NCBI GenBank assembly: GCA_007132315.1
Contig: SLOW01000314.1
Span: forward strand, 1-7,078
Length of the DNA: 7,078 nt
Origin: Opitutales bacterium
GTDB lineage: Bacteria; Verrucomicrobiota; Verrucomicrobiia; Opitutales; T3Sed10-336
Reading direction: 5' to 3'
The translations under genes were made by a program, and so were the position numbers. How positions within the stretch are numbered: the first letter of the stretch is position 1; each line of letters starts with the position of its first letter. The notes beneath the pieces were generated by a model. That model was not told where the DNA came from and did not search any database. It saw nothing but the letters and a program-made list of their open reading frames with translations. Positions 1 through 5,513 of the stretch are shown here, piece after piece.

Positions 1-53
1 CGCGGAACCTCACTGGCGGTTGTTGAGAAAGCCGGATCGAGTACAGCGGCCTC

Positions 54-75
54 GCCCGCCGCCGCTAAGGCGGGC
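54..75 (-). terminator. GC-rich hairpin after tsf, possible weak terminator
   Basis: A perfect 7-bp inverted repeat (GCCCGCC / GGCGGGC) with an 8-nt loop begins 12 bases past the tsf stop codon. Its position suits the end of the rpsB-tsf transcript. No T-run follows the stem on the minus strand, so it does not meet the usual intrinsic-terminator form. It could instead be a pausing or RNA-protecting hairpin, or mere GC-rich symmetry. Nothing else is recognisable in bases 1-53. Confidence 0.25.
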
Positions 76-87
76 ACGCGGCCCGGA

Positions 88-681
88 TCACTCGCCGATC
101 TGAAAACGGGCGAAGCGGGAGACAACGATGTTCTCGCCAAGCTTGCCGACGGTTTCCTTGATCAATTCGTTGATTGACTGATCCGGGTTCTTCACGAAAG
201 GCTGATCCAGCAGACAGACGCCGGCGTAATACTTCTCCAGCTTCCCCTCGACGATCTTTTCGATTGCATGTGCCGGCTTGCCTTCCGCCTGGGCGGCGGC
301 GATCTCGCGCTCGCTCTGGAGCACCTCCTCGGCCACCTCCTCGCGCCGGACGTACTGCGGACTCGACGCGGCGATGTGCAGGCAAATGTCCCGCGCCAGA
401 CTCTTGAAGTCGTCCGTCTTTGCCACGAAATCGGTTTCGCAGTTGATTTCGATCATGACGCCGACTTTCCCGCCGACATGAATGTAGGTTTCGATCAACC
501 CCTCCTGCGTGCTCCGGCCGGCCTTCTTGTCGGCCGAGGCGATGCCCTTCTTGCGGAGAATGGTCGCCGCCGCCTCGAGCTCTCCGCCGGATTCGACCAG
601 CGCCTTCTTACAGTCCATCAGGCCCGCGCCGGTTTTTTTCCGGAGTTCGGACACCATATTCGCGTTGATTACCGTGCTCAT
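88..681 (-). CDS. tsf: Translation elongation factor Ts (EF-Ts)
   Basis: EF-Ts is the cytoplasmic guanine-nucleotide exchange factor that releases GDP from EF-Tu so that it can be recharged with GTP during protein synthesis. The 197-aa product has the N-terminal UBA-like helical domain (about residues 4-50, with the family signature KKTGAGLMDCKKAL at 15-28). It also has the EF-Tu contact motif TDFVAKTDDF at 83-92 and a conserved-looking C-terminal end (KLGENIVVSRF). The length matches the short EF-Ts form found in Thermus and many other phyla, rather than the roughly 283-aa E. coli form with its extra dimerisation segment. The start ATG at 679-681 has an AAGAGA stretch upstream as a plausible ribosome binding site. 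The gene lies 56 bases downstream of rpsB on the same strand, the near-universal rpsB-tsf order, and is probably co-transcribed with it. Confidence 0.97.
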   Translation of the reverse strand: MSTVINANMVSELRKKTGAGLMDCKKALVESGGELEAAATILRKKGIASADKKAGRSTQEGLIETYIHVGGKVGVMIEINCETDFVAKTDDFKSLARDICLHIAASSPQYVRREEVAEEVLQSEREIAAAQAEGKPAHAIEKIVEGKLEKYYAGVCLLDQPFVKNPDQSINELIKETVGKLGENIVVSRFARFQIGE

Positions 682-737
682 TTAAATCTCTTGGTTGCTC
701 TGTTGTTTCGAATCGACCCGTTCGGACCCGTGTCCAG

Positions 738-1679
738 TCACTGCTTGTCTTCAGCGGGACGATCCGTGTCCGGCTTTTCGTTCTCGGCGCTCTCGGCGGA
801 ATCCTCCGTCGGAGCCGCCGGGGCCGGGGTGGATTCCGGTGCCGGCTCGACCGCCTCCTTGCGGGCGGGACGGGATTCGGGAGAAAGCGATTCTCCCTCG
901 ATCGTCACATCCCCTTCCGGTTCGTTCTCGACCGCCGCGCTCTCCTCGATCCGTTCGCGGGCCGCCGCCGAAATGGCTTTGCTCGCATTGCGGCTCTCCC
1001 GCTGCGATAGTCCGTTCTGCAGAAACTCGACCGCCGTGTCCATCACGATGCGGAGCGACTTGACCGCGTCGTCATTCGCGGGAATAGGATAGTCCACCAG
1101 GGTGGGATCCGCGTTCGTGTCCACGATGCCCACGACAGGAATGTTCAGACGGCGCGCCTCCGCCACCGCGATCTCCTCGTGCTTGATATCGATCACGAAC
1201 AGTGCCGACGGCAATTCGGCCAGGCCCTGCATGCCTTCAAAATTGCGGTGCATGCGGGCCATCTCGCGACGCACCGCGGCTTCCTCCTTCTTCGGCATCT
1301 TGGCGAGGCTGCCGTCCTCGTCCATCGCCTTGTACTTCTTGTACTTCGCGAGGCTGCGCTTGATGGTCTGAAAATTGGTCAATCCCCCGCCGAGCCACCG
1401 GTTCGCGCAAAACGGCATTCCGGTCGCCTGGCCGGCTTCGCGCACCAGTTCCTGAGCCTGGCGTTTGGTCCCGACCAGGAGCACCTGTTTTCCGTCCGCG
1501 ACGAGGTCCTCCAGAAACCGACCGGCCTTTTCCAGGCCGGCGTAACTCTTTTCAAGATCGATCACCGAGACACCGTGCAGGTGCCCGTAAACGAAATTCC
1601 GGGATTTGGGGTTCCAGCGTTTGCGCTGGTGGCCGAAGTGCACTCCCGCGTCGAGCAGGTCCTTTAATGTGATGTTCAT
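738..1679 (-). CDS. rpsB: 30S ribosomal protein S2 with long acidic C-terminal tail
   Basis: S2 (uS2) binds the 30S subunit between head and body and is needed for S1 recruitment in bacteria that have S1. The 313-aa product opens with the family signature LLDAGVHFGHQ (8-18) and has NPKSRNFVYG (24-32), RWLGGGLTNFQT (94-105) and VDTNADP (186-192), all diagnostic of S2. The S2 fold ends near residue 226. The remaining roughly 87 residues are Glu/Ala/Pro/Ser-rich, acidic and probably disordered, so the protein is longer than the usual 230-260 aa. The frame stays open upstream to 1898, but the family N-terminus begins at the ATG at 1677-1679. The upstream extension would translate a terminator and leader hairpins, so it is rejected. 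The ribosome binding site is weak (AGGCGA, about 11 bases upstream). A leader with hairpins precedes the gene and tsf follows. Confidence 0.97.
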   Translation of the reverse strand: MNITLKDLLDAGVHFGHQRKRWNPKSRNFVYGHLHGVSVIDLEKSYAGLEKAGRFLEDLVADGKQVLLVGTKRQAQELVREAGQATGMPFCANRWLGGGLTNFQTIKRSLAKYKKYKAMDEDGSLAKMPKKEEAAVRREMARMHRNFEGMQGLAELPSALFVIDIKHEEIAVAEARRLNIPVVGIVDTNADPTLVDYPIPANDDAVKSLRIVMDTAVEFLQNGLSQRESRNASKAISAAARERIEESAAVENEPEGDVTIEGESLSPESRPARKEAVEPAPESTPAPAAPTEDSAESAENEKPDTDRPAEDKQ

Positions 1680-1698
1680 AAGCTTGCCGTCGCCTGGC

Positions 1699-1792
1699 GG
1701 AATCCGTCTGATTCCAGGACGTACCGTCCTTCGCAGGTCGATCTGAATACGTTGATGGTTGCCACTGACTCCGCTTCCCGCCGCGTGCGGGA
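1699..1792 (-). promoter_or_regulatory. Structured 5' leader of rpsB (three hairpins)
   Basis: Upstream of rpsB the minus-strand transcript can form three perfect hairpins. In transcript order they are a 6-bp stem with 5-nt loop (1776-1792), a 6-bp stem AGGACG/CGTCCT with a 3-nt loop (1716-1730), and a 6-bp stem GGAATC/GATTCC with a 5-nt loop (1699-1715). The last two abut each other and end 19 bases before the start codon. Expression of rpsB is known to be autoregulated by S2 through the mRNA leader in E. coli, and other phyla use unrelated leader structures. That this leader binds S2 is an inference from position and structure only. No known leader motif was recognised. Confidence 0.4.
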
Positions 1793-1811
1793 GACACGAA
1801 ATGAAAGGGAG

Positions 1812-1840
1812 AAATTGCCCGGCCGGGGACCGGAATGCAA
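1812..1840 (-). promoter_or_regulatory. Candidate promoter of rpsB-tsf
   Basis: On the minus strand TTGCAT (1835-1840) is followed after 17 bases by CAATTT (1812-1817). This is a loose match to -35 and -10 hexamers with ideal spacing. It sits between the terminator of the DUF1080 gene and the rpsB leader, where a promoter is required. The -10 match is poor, so the exact hexamers are uncertain. Confidence 0.3.
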
Positions 1841-1854
1841 GCAGGAATTTGACG

Positions 1855-1876
1855 AAAAACGCCGGATCTTTCCGGC
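1855..1876 (-). terminator. Intrinsic terminator of the DUF1080 lipoprotein gene
   Basis: On the minus strand GCCGGA-AAGA-TCCGGC forms a perfect 6-bp stem with a four-base loop. It is followed after one base by TTTTT, about 40 bases past the stop codon of the DUF1080 gene. The form and position are those of a Rho-independent terminator. It separates that gene from the rpsB-tsf operon on the same strand. Confidence 0.8.
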
Positions 1877-1917
1877 CGATTCCGCTACGACTTCCCACCG
1901 GAGAACGGAATCGCGCC

Positions 1918-2985
1918 CTAGCCGTTCCGCCGGGAAGGATTCAGATACGGCGTGTCGGGCGGGTCGACTTCGCCCTCGACGAGCCACACGTTGCGGAACC
2001 GCACCGGACCCGTGTGACTCTGCAAGTAGAGTTCCGCCCGGGCCACCTCGCGGCGAAGCCCTCCGCGTCCGGTCCCGCCCTCCAATTCGACGTCGTCCTG
2101 GACCCGCACACCGTTCAGGAAAACCGTTACCCGGGCATTCTCGGTCTTCTCTCCCGCATCGTCGAAACGCGGCGCTCGAAAGAATACGTCGTAGGTCTGC
2201 CAGCTCAGCGGAGGATAACTCGCGTTCACCGACGGCGCCGAAACCTGGTACAGGGACGCGTTGCCGTTCGGAGCGGGAGGCAACCCAAACGAGTCCAGAA
2301 TCTGAACCTCATAACGGTTCTGGATATAGATGCCGCTGTTCGCGCGCCGCTGGTCCCGCGCGTTCGGCATGAATCCGAGTTTGGCCTCGACGTGAAGCCG
2401 GATGTCCCCGTATTCATCCGCGGTCGTCGCACCCTCCACAAGCCGCCCGCGCTCGTCCATTCGCGCCGAGTCCGTCCATTTTTCGAGGTCCGAACCGTCG
2501 AACAAAACCACCGCCCCGTCGGGAGGCGCCAACCCCTGCGTGGGGCTTTCGCGATTCACCGGCTCCAGATGCCCCGGGACGCGATCAGCCGCGTCCAGCG
2601 AGGCAAACCGCCCGTCGTCGTAACGAAGCCGGATTCCGTCTCCCCCCGCCAACACCAATTCGCCATCCCGATAGGTTCCCTCGAGCGAAACGCCGAATTC
2701 GCCTTCTTGCGGTCCGCCGGGCTCCCCGGGCAATCCTCCCCGAAACAAACGCGCCCGGAACCGCGCGTCACCGAGGGCCACGACTTGCAGGCCCGTCGTT
2801 TCGGCCTCGACATCGTGATCGCGCTTGACCGAACCCGCGTATTCTCCCTGGAACGAAAAATCCGAATCCGACGCCACCTCCTCCAGGTCGATTCGCGCCT
2901 CCGCGCCAACCCGCGCGCCGCTGCACGCAAGGATCAACAGTATGAGGCCAAGACACCCGACTATCGCCGCGCCTTTATTCTTCAT
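1918..2985 (-). CDS. DUF1080 / 3-keto-disaccharide hydrolase family lipoprotein
   Basis: The predicted product is a secreted or membrane-anchored protein of the 3-keto-disaccharide hydrolase family (DUF1080, PF06439). Its concanavalin-like beta-sandwich domain is linked to cleavage of 3-keto-glycosides and is greatly expanded in Verrucomicrobiota, Planctomycetota and Bacteroidota. The 355-aa sequence has a lipoprotein signal peptide: a basic start, a hydrophobic core at residues 7-20 and lipobox ILAC with Cys21. A Gly-rich N-terminal region (about 45-140) precedes the DUF1080 domain at about 155-337. Visible family motifs are VVLFDGSDLEKW (159-170), NSGIYIQNRYEVQILDSFG (216-234), APSVNASYPPLSWQTYDV (250-267) and VRFRNVWL (328-335). 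The start at 2985 is chosen over one 16 codons upstream because it begins a clean signal peptide and has AAGGA seven bases before it. It is monocistronic and ends in a terminator. The precise substrate is unknown. Confidence 0.88.
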   Translation of the reverse strand: MKNKGAAIVGCLGLILLILACSGARVGAEARIDLEEVASDSDFSFQGEYAGSVKRDHDVEAETTGLQVVALGDARFRARLFRGGLPGEPGGPQEGEFGVSLEGTYRDGELVLAGGDGIRLRYDDGRFASLDAADRVPGHLEPVNRESPTQGLAPPDGAVVLFDGSDLEKWTDSARMDERGRLVEGATTADEYGDIRLHVEAKLGFMPNARDQRRANSGIYIQNRYEVQILDSFGLPPAPNGNASLYQVSAPSVNASYPPLSWQTYDVFFRAPRFDDAGEKTENARVTVFLNGVRVQDDVELEGGTGRGGLRREVARAELYLQSHTGPVRFRNVWLVEGEVDPPDTPYLNPSRRNG

Positions 2986-3025
2986 TCCCGGGTCCTTCGA
3001 ACGCTCCATCCCGATTCGATCACAG

Positions 3026-3054
3026 TTTATCATGTCGGCGATTCAACACCGCAA
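3026..3054 (-). promoter_or_regulatory. Candidate promoter of the DUF1080 gene
   Basis: On the minus strand TTGCGG (3049-3054) and GATAAA (3026-3031) are separated by 17 bases, about 40 bases upstream of the DUF1080 start. The match to consensus is partial. No operator or other regulatory site is evident nearby. Confidence 0.3.
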
Positions 3055-3160
3055 CCGCGCCCGCATCAAGCCAATCCGGTTCTTCCCTGTCCTTGCTCCA
3101 TCCCGATTCAATAAGACTCCCGGCAGGAGCGGTTTTCCGAAAACTCATCAAGTATTGACG

Positions 3161-3465
3161 ATGCGAGAACGAAAAACCCGCCGATCAAAACCCCTTTTAC
3201 CCCTGGTAACCGTGTGCTTGGCACGGACGGGAATGGGGAGCGTCGCCCACGGCGACACCAGCACCCGCCTGGTTTACAACGGCACCCCGGTCCTGGAATA
3301 CGTACACCCCCGCTTCGGCGAATTCATCCCCACCACCCTGCCCCGGAAGATCCGCTGACCTTCCACTACCGGTTCTGGGTCACCGACCGCCGCGAGACGA
3401 TCGACCGAAACGAAATCGACGCCCAGCACAACGCCTACGCCTCCGGCACTTTCCTCGAGCGGTAA
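3161..3465 (+). pseudogene. Remnant of a secreted PmoA/DUF6807-like protein gene
   Basis: Two short plus-strand frames look like the ends of one protein. The first (ATG at 3161, stop at 3356-3358) begins with basic residues and a modest hydrophobic stretch ending near HGDTS, like a secretion signal, then reads RLVYNGTPVLEYVHPRFG. The second lies one frame over and ends at the stop 3463-3465. It reads DPLTFHYRFWVTDRRETIDR and then a short tail. The phrase 'NGKPVLxYxH' near the start and 'xxLTLRYRFxxHxG' near the end are how I remember PmoA-like (PF14100/DUF6807) proteins, normally about 300-400 aa. The middle, including the His-rich region, is missing. I infer an internal deletion plus frameshift. 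No strong ribosome binding site is seen. It could also be chance coding-like sequence, and the family assignment is from memory of motifs only. Confidence 0.35.
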
Positions 3466-3589
3466 AGGGCCGCCGGGTTCGAAACACACCAGGTTTACCG
3501 GACGAACCGAGGATTTTTCGAGAAATTCTCCTGAATCCGGGTTGACTCGACGAAGCCGAAACCCCAAGTTACATTCTTTACTTCACTGT

Positions 3590-3665
<76 letters not shown>

Positions 3666-3674
3666 CGATAGAAG

Positions 3675-3706
3675 ATCCTCGAAATCAACGATTTCGGGGA
3701 TTTTTT
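3675..3706 (+). terminator. Strong intrinsic terminator after tRNA-fMet
   Basis: ATCCTCGAAATC (3675-3686) pairs with GATTTCGGGGAT (3690-3701), forming a 12-bp stem with one T-G wobble and an AAC loop. A run of six T (3701-3706) follows. It begins ten bases after the tRNA CCA and is an excellent Rho-independent terminator for the tRNA transcript. It also marks the last clearly host-like signal before the phage-derived segment. Confidence 0.88.
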
Positions 3707-3752
3707 ATGTCCTTTTCCGGGCGGAAGGAAAATGAAGGGAAATCCCCGAAAA

Positions 3753-3875
3753 TGGAGAGAAATGACCGTTTTTTGGAGAGAATTTTGGAGAGAAAACAGG
3801 GCTCCCGGCGGGTTCCGCCCGTCAGTGTTCCCGCCCTGACGGCCGGCTTTCTCTCCTTGGGTTTTGGAGAGAAAA
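3753..3875 (+). repeat. TTGGAGAGAA repeat cluster beside the tRNA
   Basis: Four direct copies of a short motif occur: TGGAGAGAAAT (3753-3763), TTTTGGAGAGAA (3771-3782), TTTTGGAGAGAAAA (3783-3796) and an identical TTTTGGAGAGAAAA (3862-3875). An inverted copy, TTTCTCTCC (3848-3856), forms a 9-bp inverted repeat with the last direct copy around a 9-nt centre. The spacing between the first three is 21 and 12 bases. A degenerate inverted form, TTCTCTCTAAA, occurs at 4221-4231. Short repeated sites in both orientations next to a tRNA gene are typical of arm-type binding sites of tyrosine integrases. That role is inferred, and no integrase is present in the window. Confidence 0.6.
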
Positions 3876-4217
3876 TCCCCTTACAGGGGTCTTGCCCCTC
3901 CCCGGGGCCGAAACGGGCGAATTCGGGAAAGCCTGATCGCTCAAATCCGCCTTGAGGACTTCATCTGGCGGATCGCTTTCGGGATAGGCCCCCGGCCGTT
4001 GCAATCCGGTCGGCAAATCCAGCGAAAATTCCTTCTTGTGCGCCACCGCATTCCCCGGCGATACTACCGCCGTCCCCGCAAGGGGATCTTTGGGGTAACT
4101 AAAACGGGCTGCCGGATTTAGCGGTAGGTCCGGCCGCCCATTCTCCCCGACCCCGAAAACCCTGTCAGGGTTACACAGGAAGCTCGTTTCGATAATTGCG
4201 TCACCGCAATCAAACGC
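3822..4217 (-). pseudogene. Start-less open frame, possible gene fragment
   Basis: Reading leftward from the in-frame stop at 4218-4220, the minus strand stays open for about 130 codons to the stop at 3822-3824. The predicted residues look protein-like in the middle (for example FSYPKDPLAGTAVVSPGN, and SDPPDEVLKADLSDQAF). No ATG occurs and the only usual alternative start is a GTG at 4044-4046, which leaves 74 aa. No family is recognised and there is no ribosome binding site. It may be the tail of a gene whose front was lost, or a chance frame in GC-rich DNA. The left end overlaps the repeat cluster, which argues against an intact gene. Confidence 0.2.
4158..4172. repeat. Perfect 15-bp palindrome AACCCTGTCAGGGTT
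   Basis: Two 7-base arms (AACCCTG / CAGGGTT) flank a single central T. The size and symmetry suit a dimeric repressor operator or a recombinase site, about 145 bases upstream of the HNH gene. Only this one perfect copy was found, so a regulatory role is a guess. Confidence 0.4.
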
Positions 4218-4318
4218 TCATTCTCTCTAAATCCTTGCGGCCCGCGTGAACAACCGATCCGAAAGGATCACGAGCCAGCACTTTATTTTTTTTTTTCAAA
4301 CTGAAAACCACCCATGCC

Positions 4319-4969
4319 ATGGCAATAAGAGTCTTACATTCCGATGCGAAGGGTCTGTTTCAAGAAAAGATTAAGGAACTCAATCAACAGATCAACGAAT
4401 TCGAAGAGAAGCTTTCCAGCCTTAAACTTCGCGGCCTGAGCGAACACACATGGCAATTCTCTGATATGCGGTACGGGATAAATGGATTAAAGCAACTCCG
4501 TGAAACGTATCGGGACACTCTTAAAGAGTGGTATTGGGAAGCCTCTGAGAAGGAGCCATTTACTATCGGTTTTGACGGTTACGCAGCGAAAAACCTCTTC
4601 GACCGAAAAAGGCTGAATGGCACTGTGATATTGTTCCAGAACGTTTATTATCTTATTTCCGGACCTTACGACCAAGATGAAGCGAAAATTGTTTTCAATG
4701 ATTGGTTCGAGAAGAAACGCAAGAAGATCGAAGCCCTAAAATCCGGGAACGACGAAGATTTGAATTCCCTTCGCCGGGAGCGAATAACCGAAAAGGTCCG
4801 GCATGAGGTTTGGAGACGCGATCAAGGCAAGTGTGTAAGATGCGGTTCCAGTAAAAACCTCGAATTCGACCATATTATTCCCGTTTCTCGCGGAGGCAGC
4901 AACACGGCGAGAAACATTCAACTTTTATGCGAATCATGTAACCGGCGAAAGAGCGACTCGATTGCCTGA
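4319..4969 (+). CDS. HNH endonuclease with long N-terminal extension
   Basis: The 216-aa product has a C-terminal HNH nuclease domain (about 152-213). Two zinc-binding pairs are visible, C172/C175 and C204/C207. The core is FDHIIPVSRGG with metal-binding Asp184 and general-base His185, followed by Asn199 and a CNRRKSD ending. This is the stand-alone McrA-like HNH type common in phages and mobile DNA, which nicks or cuts double-stranded DNA. The first 150 residues are not recognised. They begin with a probable coiled coil (about 13-36) and have an aromatic-rich middle (103-115), perhaps for DNA or partner binding. Base composition is clearly AT-richer than the ribosomal genes, suggesting separate acquisition. 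The ATG at 4319 is the first in frame, and no clear Shine-Dalgarno precedes it. In phages such nucleases may be homing enzymes or assist terminase packaging. The nearby terminase allows the second role but does not prove it. Confidence 0.85.
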   Translation: MAIRVLHSDAKGLFQEKIKELNQQINEFEEKLSSLKLRGLSEHTWQFSDMRYGINGLKQLRETYRDTLKEWYWEASEKEPFTIGFDGYAAKNLFDRKRLNGTVILFQNVYYLISGPYDQDEAKIVFNDWFEKKRKKIEALKSGNDEDLNSLRRERITEKVRHEVWRRDQGKCVRCGSSKNLEFDHIIPVSRGGSNTARNIQLLCESCNRRKSDSIA

Positions 4970-5063
4970 AAAATAAAGCTGCCTCGGAGCCCCGGCCATT
5001 TCTGCTCGGGATCCCGATTGTGCGGACGCTTTCGGTCCCCGCAATTCTTTTCGATGCTTGGAG

Positions 5064-5105
5064 AAAAGGCGGGGCCGGGAAAACACAAGCAACCCCAACC
5101 CCGCC
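5064..5105 (-). terminator. Probable terminator of the phage minus-strand module
   Basis: On the minus strand GGCGGGG (5099-5105) can pair with CCCCGCC (5068-5074), followed directly by TTTT (5064-5067). The loop is long, 24 bases. It lies about 70 bases past the 92-aa gene and between convergent genes, where a terminator is expected. The rest of 4970-5171 shows nothing recognisable. Confidence 0.45.
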
Positions 5106-5171
5106 ACATCAACAATAATCAGTAATGAAAAACCTCATTCCGTTCGTTCGTTTTGGTGCAGTAGCAAAAAT

Positions 5172-5450
5172 TCAAAAATTCATTCGGGGAATCGGCAGCG
5201 GGGATTCCCCGCCGCCCCGCCGCCGAGTGTTATCCTTGCTCGATTCGGCGGTAACCAAGCCCGTTCGCGATGGCTTGACCGGCTTCGAATCGAAATTCAT
5301 TGAAGGCAGTGGCAAGGGTTCTTCCTCATCTTGAGAAGGCCCGTAAAGCGGGTTGGAACTTCGGGAAATCGCATTTGCAACGCTGATCTTGTCACCGCCC
5401 TCGACCTTGATGGCTCTTCCATCGCTTGTGGTAAAATAACTGGTATTCAT
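5172..5450 (-). CDS. Small phage protein of unknown function with repeated PLPxPxMNF motif
   Basis: The function of this 92-aa product is not recognised. Translation support is good: ATAAGGAGAG stands about ten bases before the ATG at 5448-5450. The gene follows the 220-aa phage gene by 63 bases on the same strand. The first 35 residues look folded (TSDGRAIKVEGGDKISVANAI). The rest is Pro/Ser/Glu/Gly-rich and probably disordered. A motif occurs twice: EEPLPLPSMNF at about 43-53, and ESPLPIPRMNF as the last 11 residues. No membrane segment, signal peptide or Cys residue is seen. Given its place downstream of a terminase it may be a virion assembly or packaging accessory protein, but that is inferred from context only. 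Confidence 0.7.
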   Translation of the reverse strand: MNTSYFTTSDGRAIKVEGGDKISVANAISRSSNPLYGPSQDEEEPLPLPSMNFDSKPVKPSRTGLVTAESSKDNTRRRGGGESPLPIPRMNF

Positions 5451-5513
5451 TTGTGAATCTCTCCTTATTTCTTAAGATGAGGTCGAGTAAGGGTCGAAAA
5501 TCAAGGAGAAAGG

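Larger units (their letters stand above)
3707..4318. other. Junction region without a convincing intact gene
   Basis: About 610 bases separate the tRNA terminator from the HNH gene. Short open frames on both strands lack recognisable domains and ribosome binding sites. The region holds the TTGGAGAGAA repeats, and the palindrome AACCCTG-T-CAGGGTT (4158-4172). It also has a 5-bp hairpin GATCC-GAAA-GGATC (4256-4269) and a run of 11 T (4286-4296) that starts 16 bases after that hairpin. The density of symmetric and repeated elements, with no gene, suits an element end or a regulatory region. It does not identify which. Confidence 0.5.

Noticed and set aside
268..1092. Plus-strand open frame of 274 codons
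   Set aside because: It is antisense to tsf and rpsB, which are certain, and is low-complexity. It is a shadow of GC-rich codon usage.
1680..1898. Upstream extension of rpsB giving a 386-aa product
   Set aside because: It would translate through the preceding terminator and the leader hairpins. The S2 family N-terminus begins exactly at the ATG at 1679.
2986..3033. DUF1080 start 16 codons upstream
   Set aside because: It adds a non-signal segment before a clean lipoprotein signal peptide, and the AAGGA ribosome binding site points to the ATG at 2985.
1759..3114. Long plus-strand open frame of 451 codons
   Set aside because: It is antisense to the clearly recognisable DUF1080 gene and the rpsB upstream region. 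It has Arg/Pro-rich shadow-frame composition and no family motif.
3753..3875. CRISPR array
   Set aside because: The repeats are only about 10-14 bases, irregularly spaced and partly inverted, with no uniform spacers or cas genes.
3707..3955. Small plus-strand open frame starting in the tRNA terminator T-run
   Set aside because: Its ATG is inside the terminator tail, its residues come largely from the DNA repeats (ERILERK), and there is no ribosome binding site or known domain.
3900..4318. Group I intron carrying the HNH gene
   Set aside because: HNH genes often sit in introns, but I found no conserved intron core and no split host gene around it.
5198..5212. 15-bp palindrome GCGGGGATTCCCCGC
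   Set aside because: It lies inside the 92-aa coding sequence in a Gly/Pro codon-rich stretch, where such symmetry arises easily.
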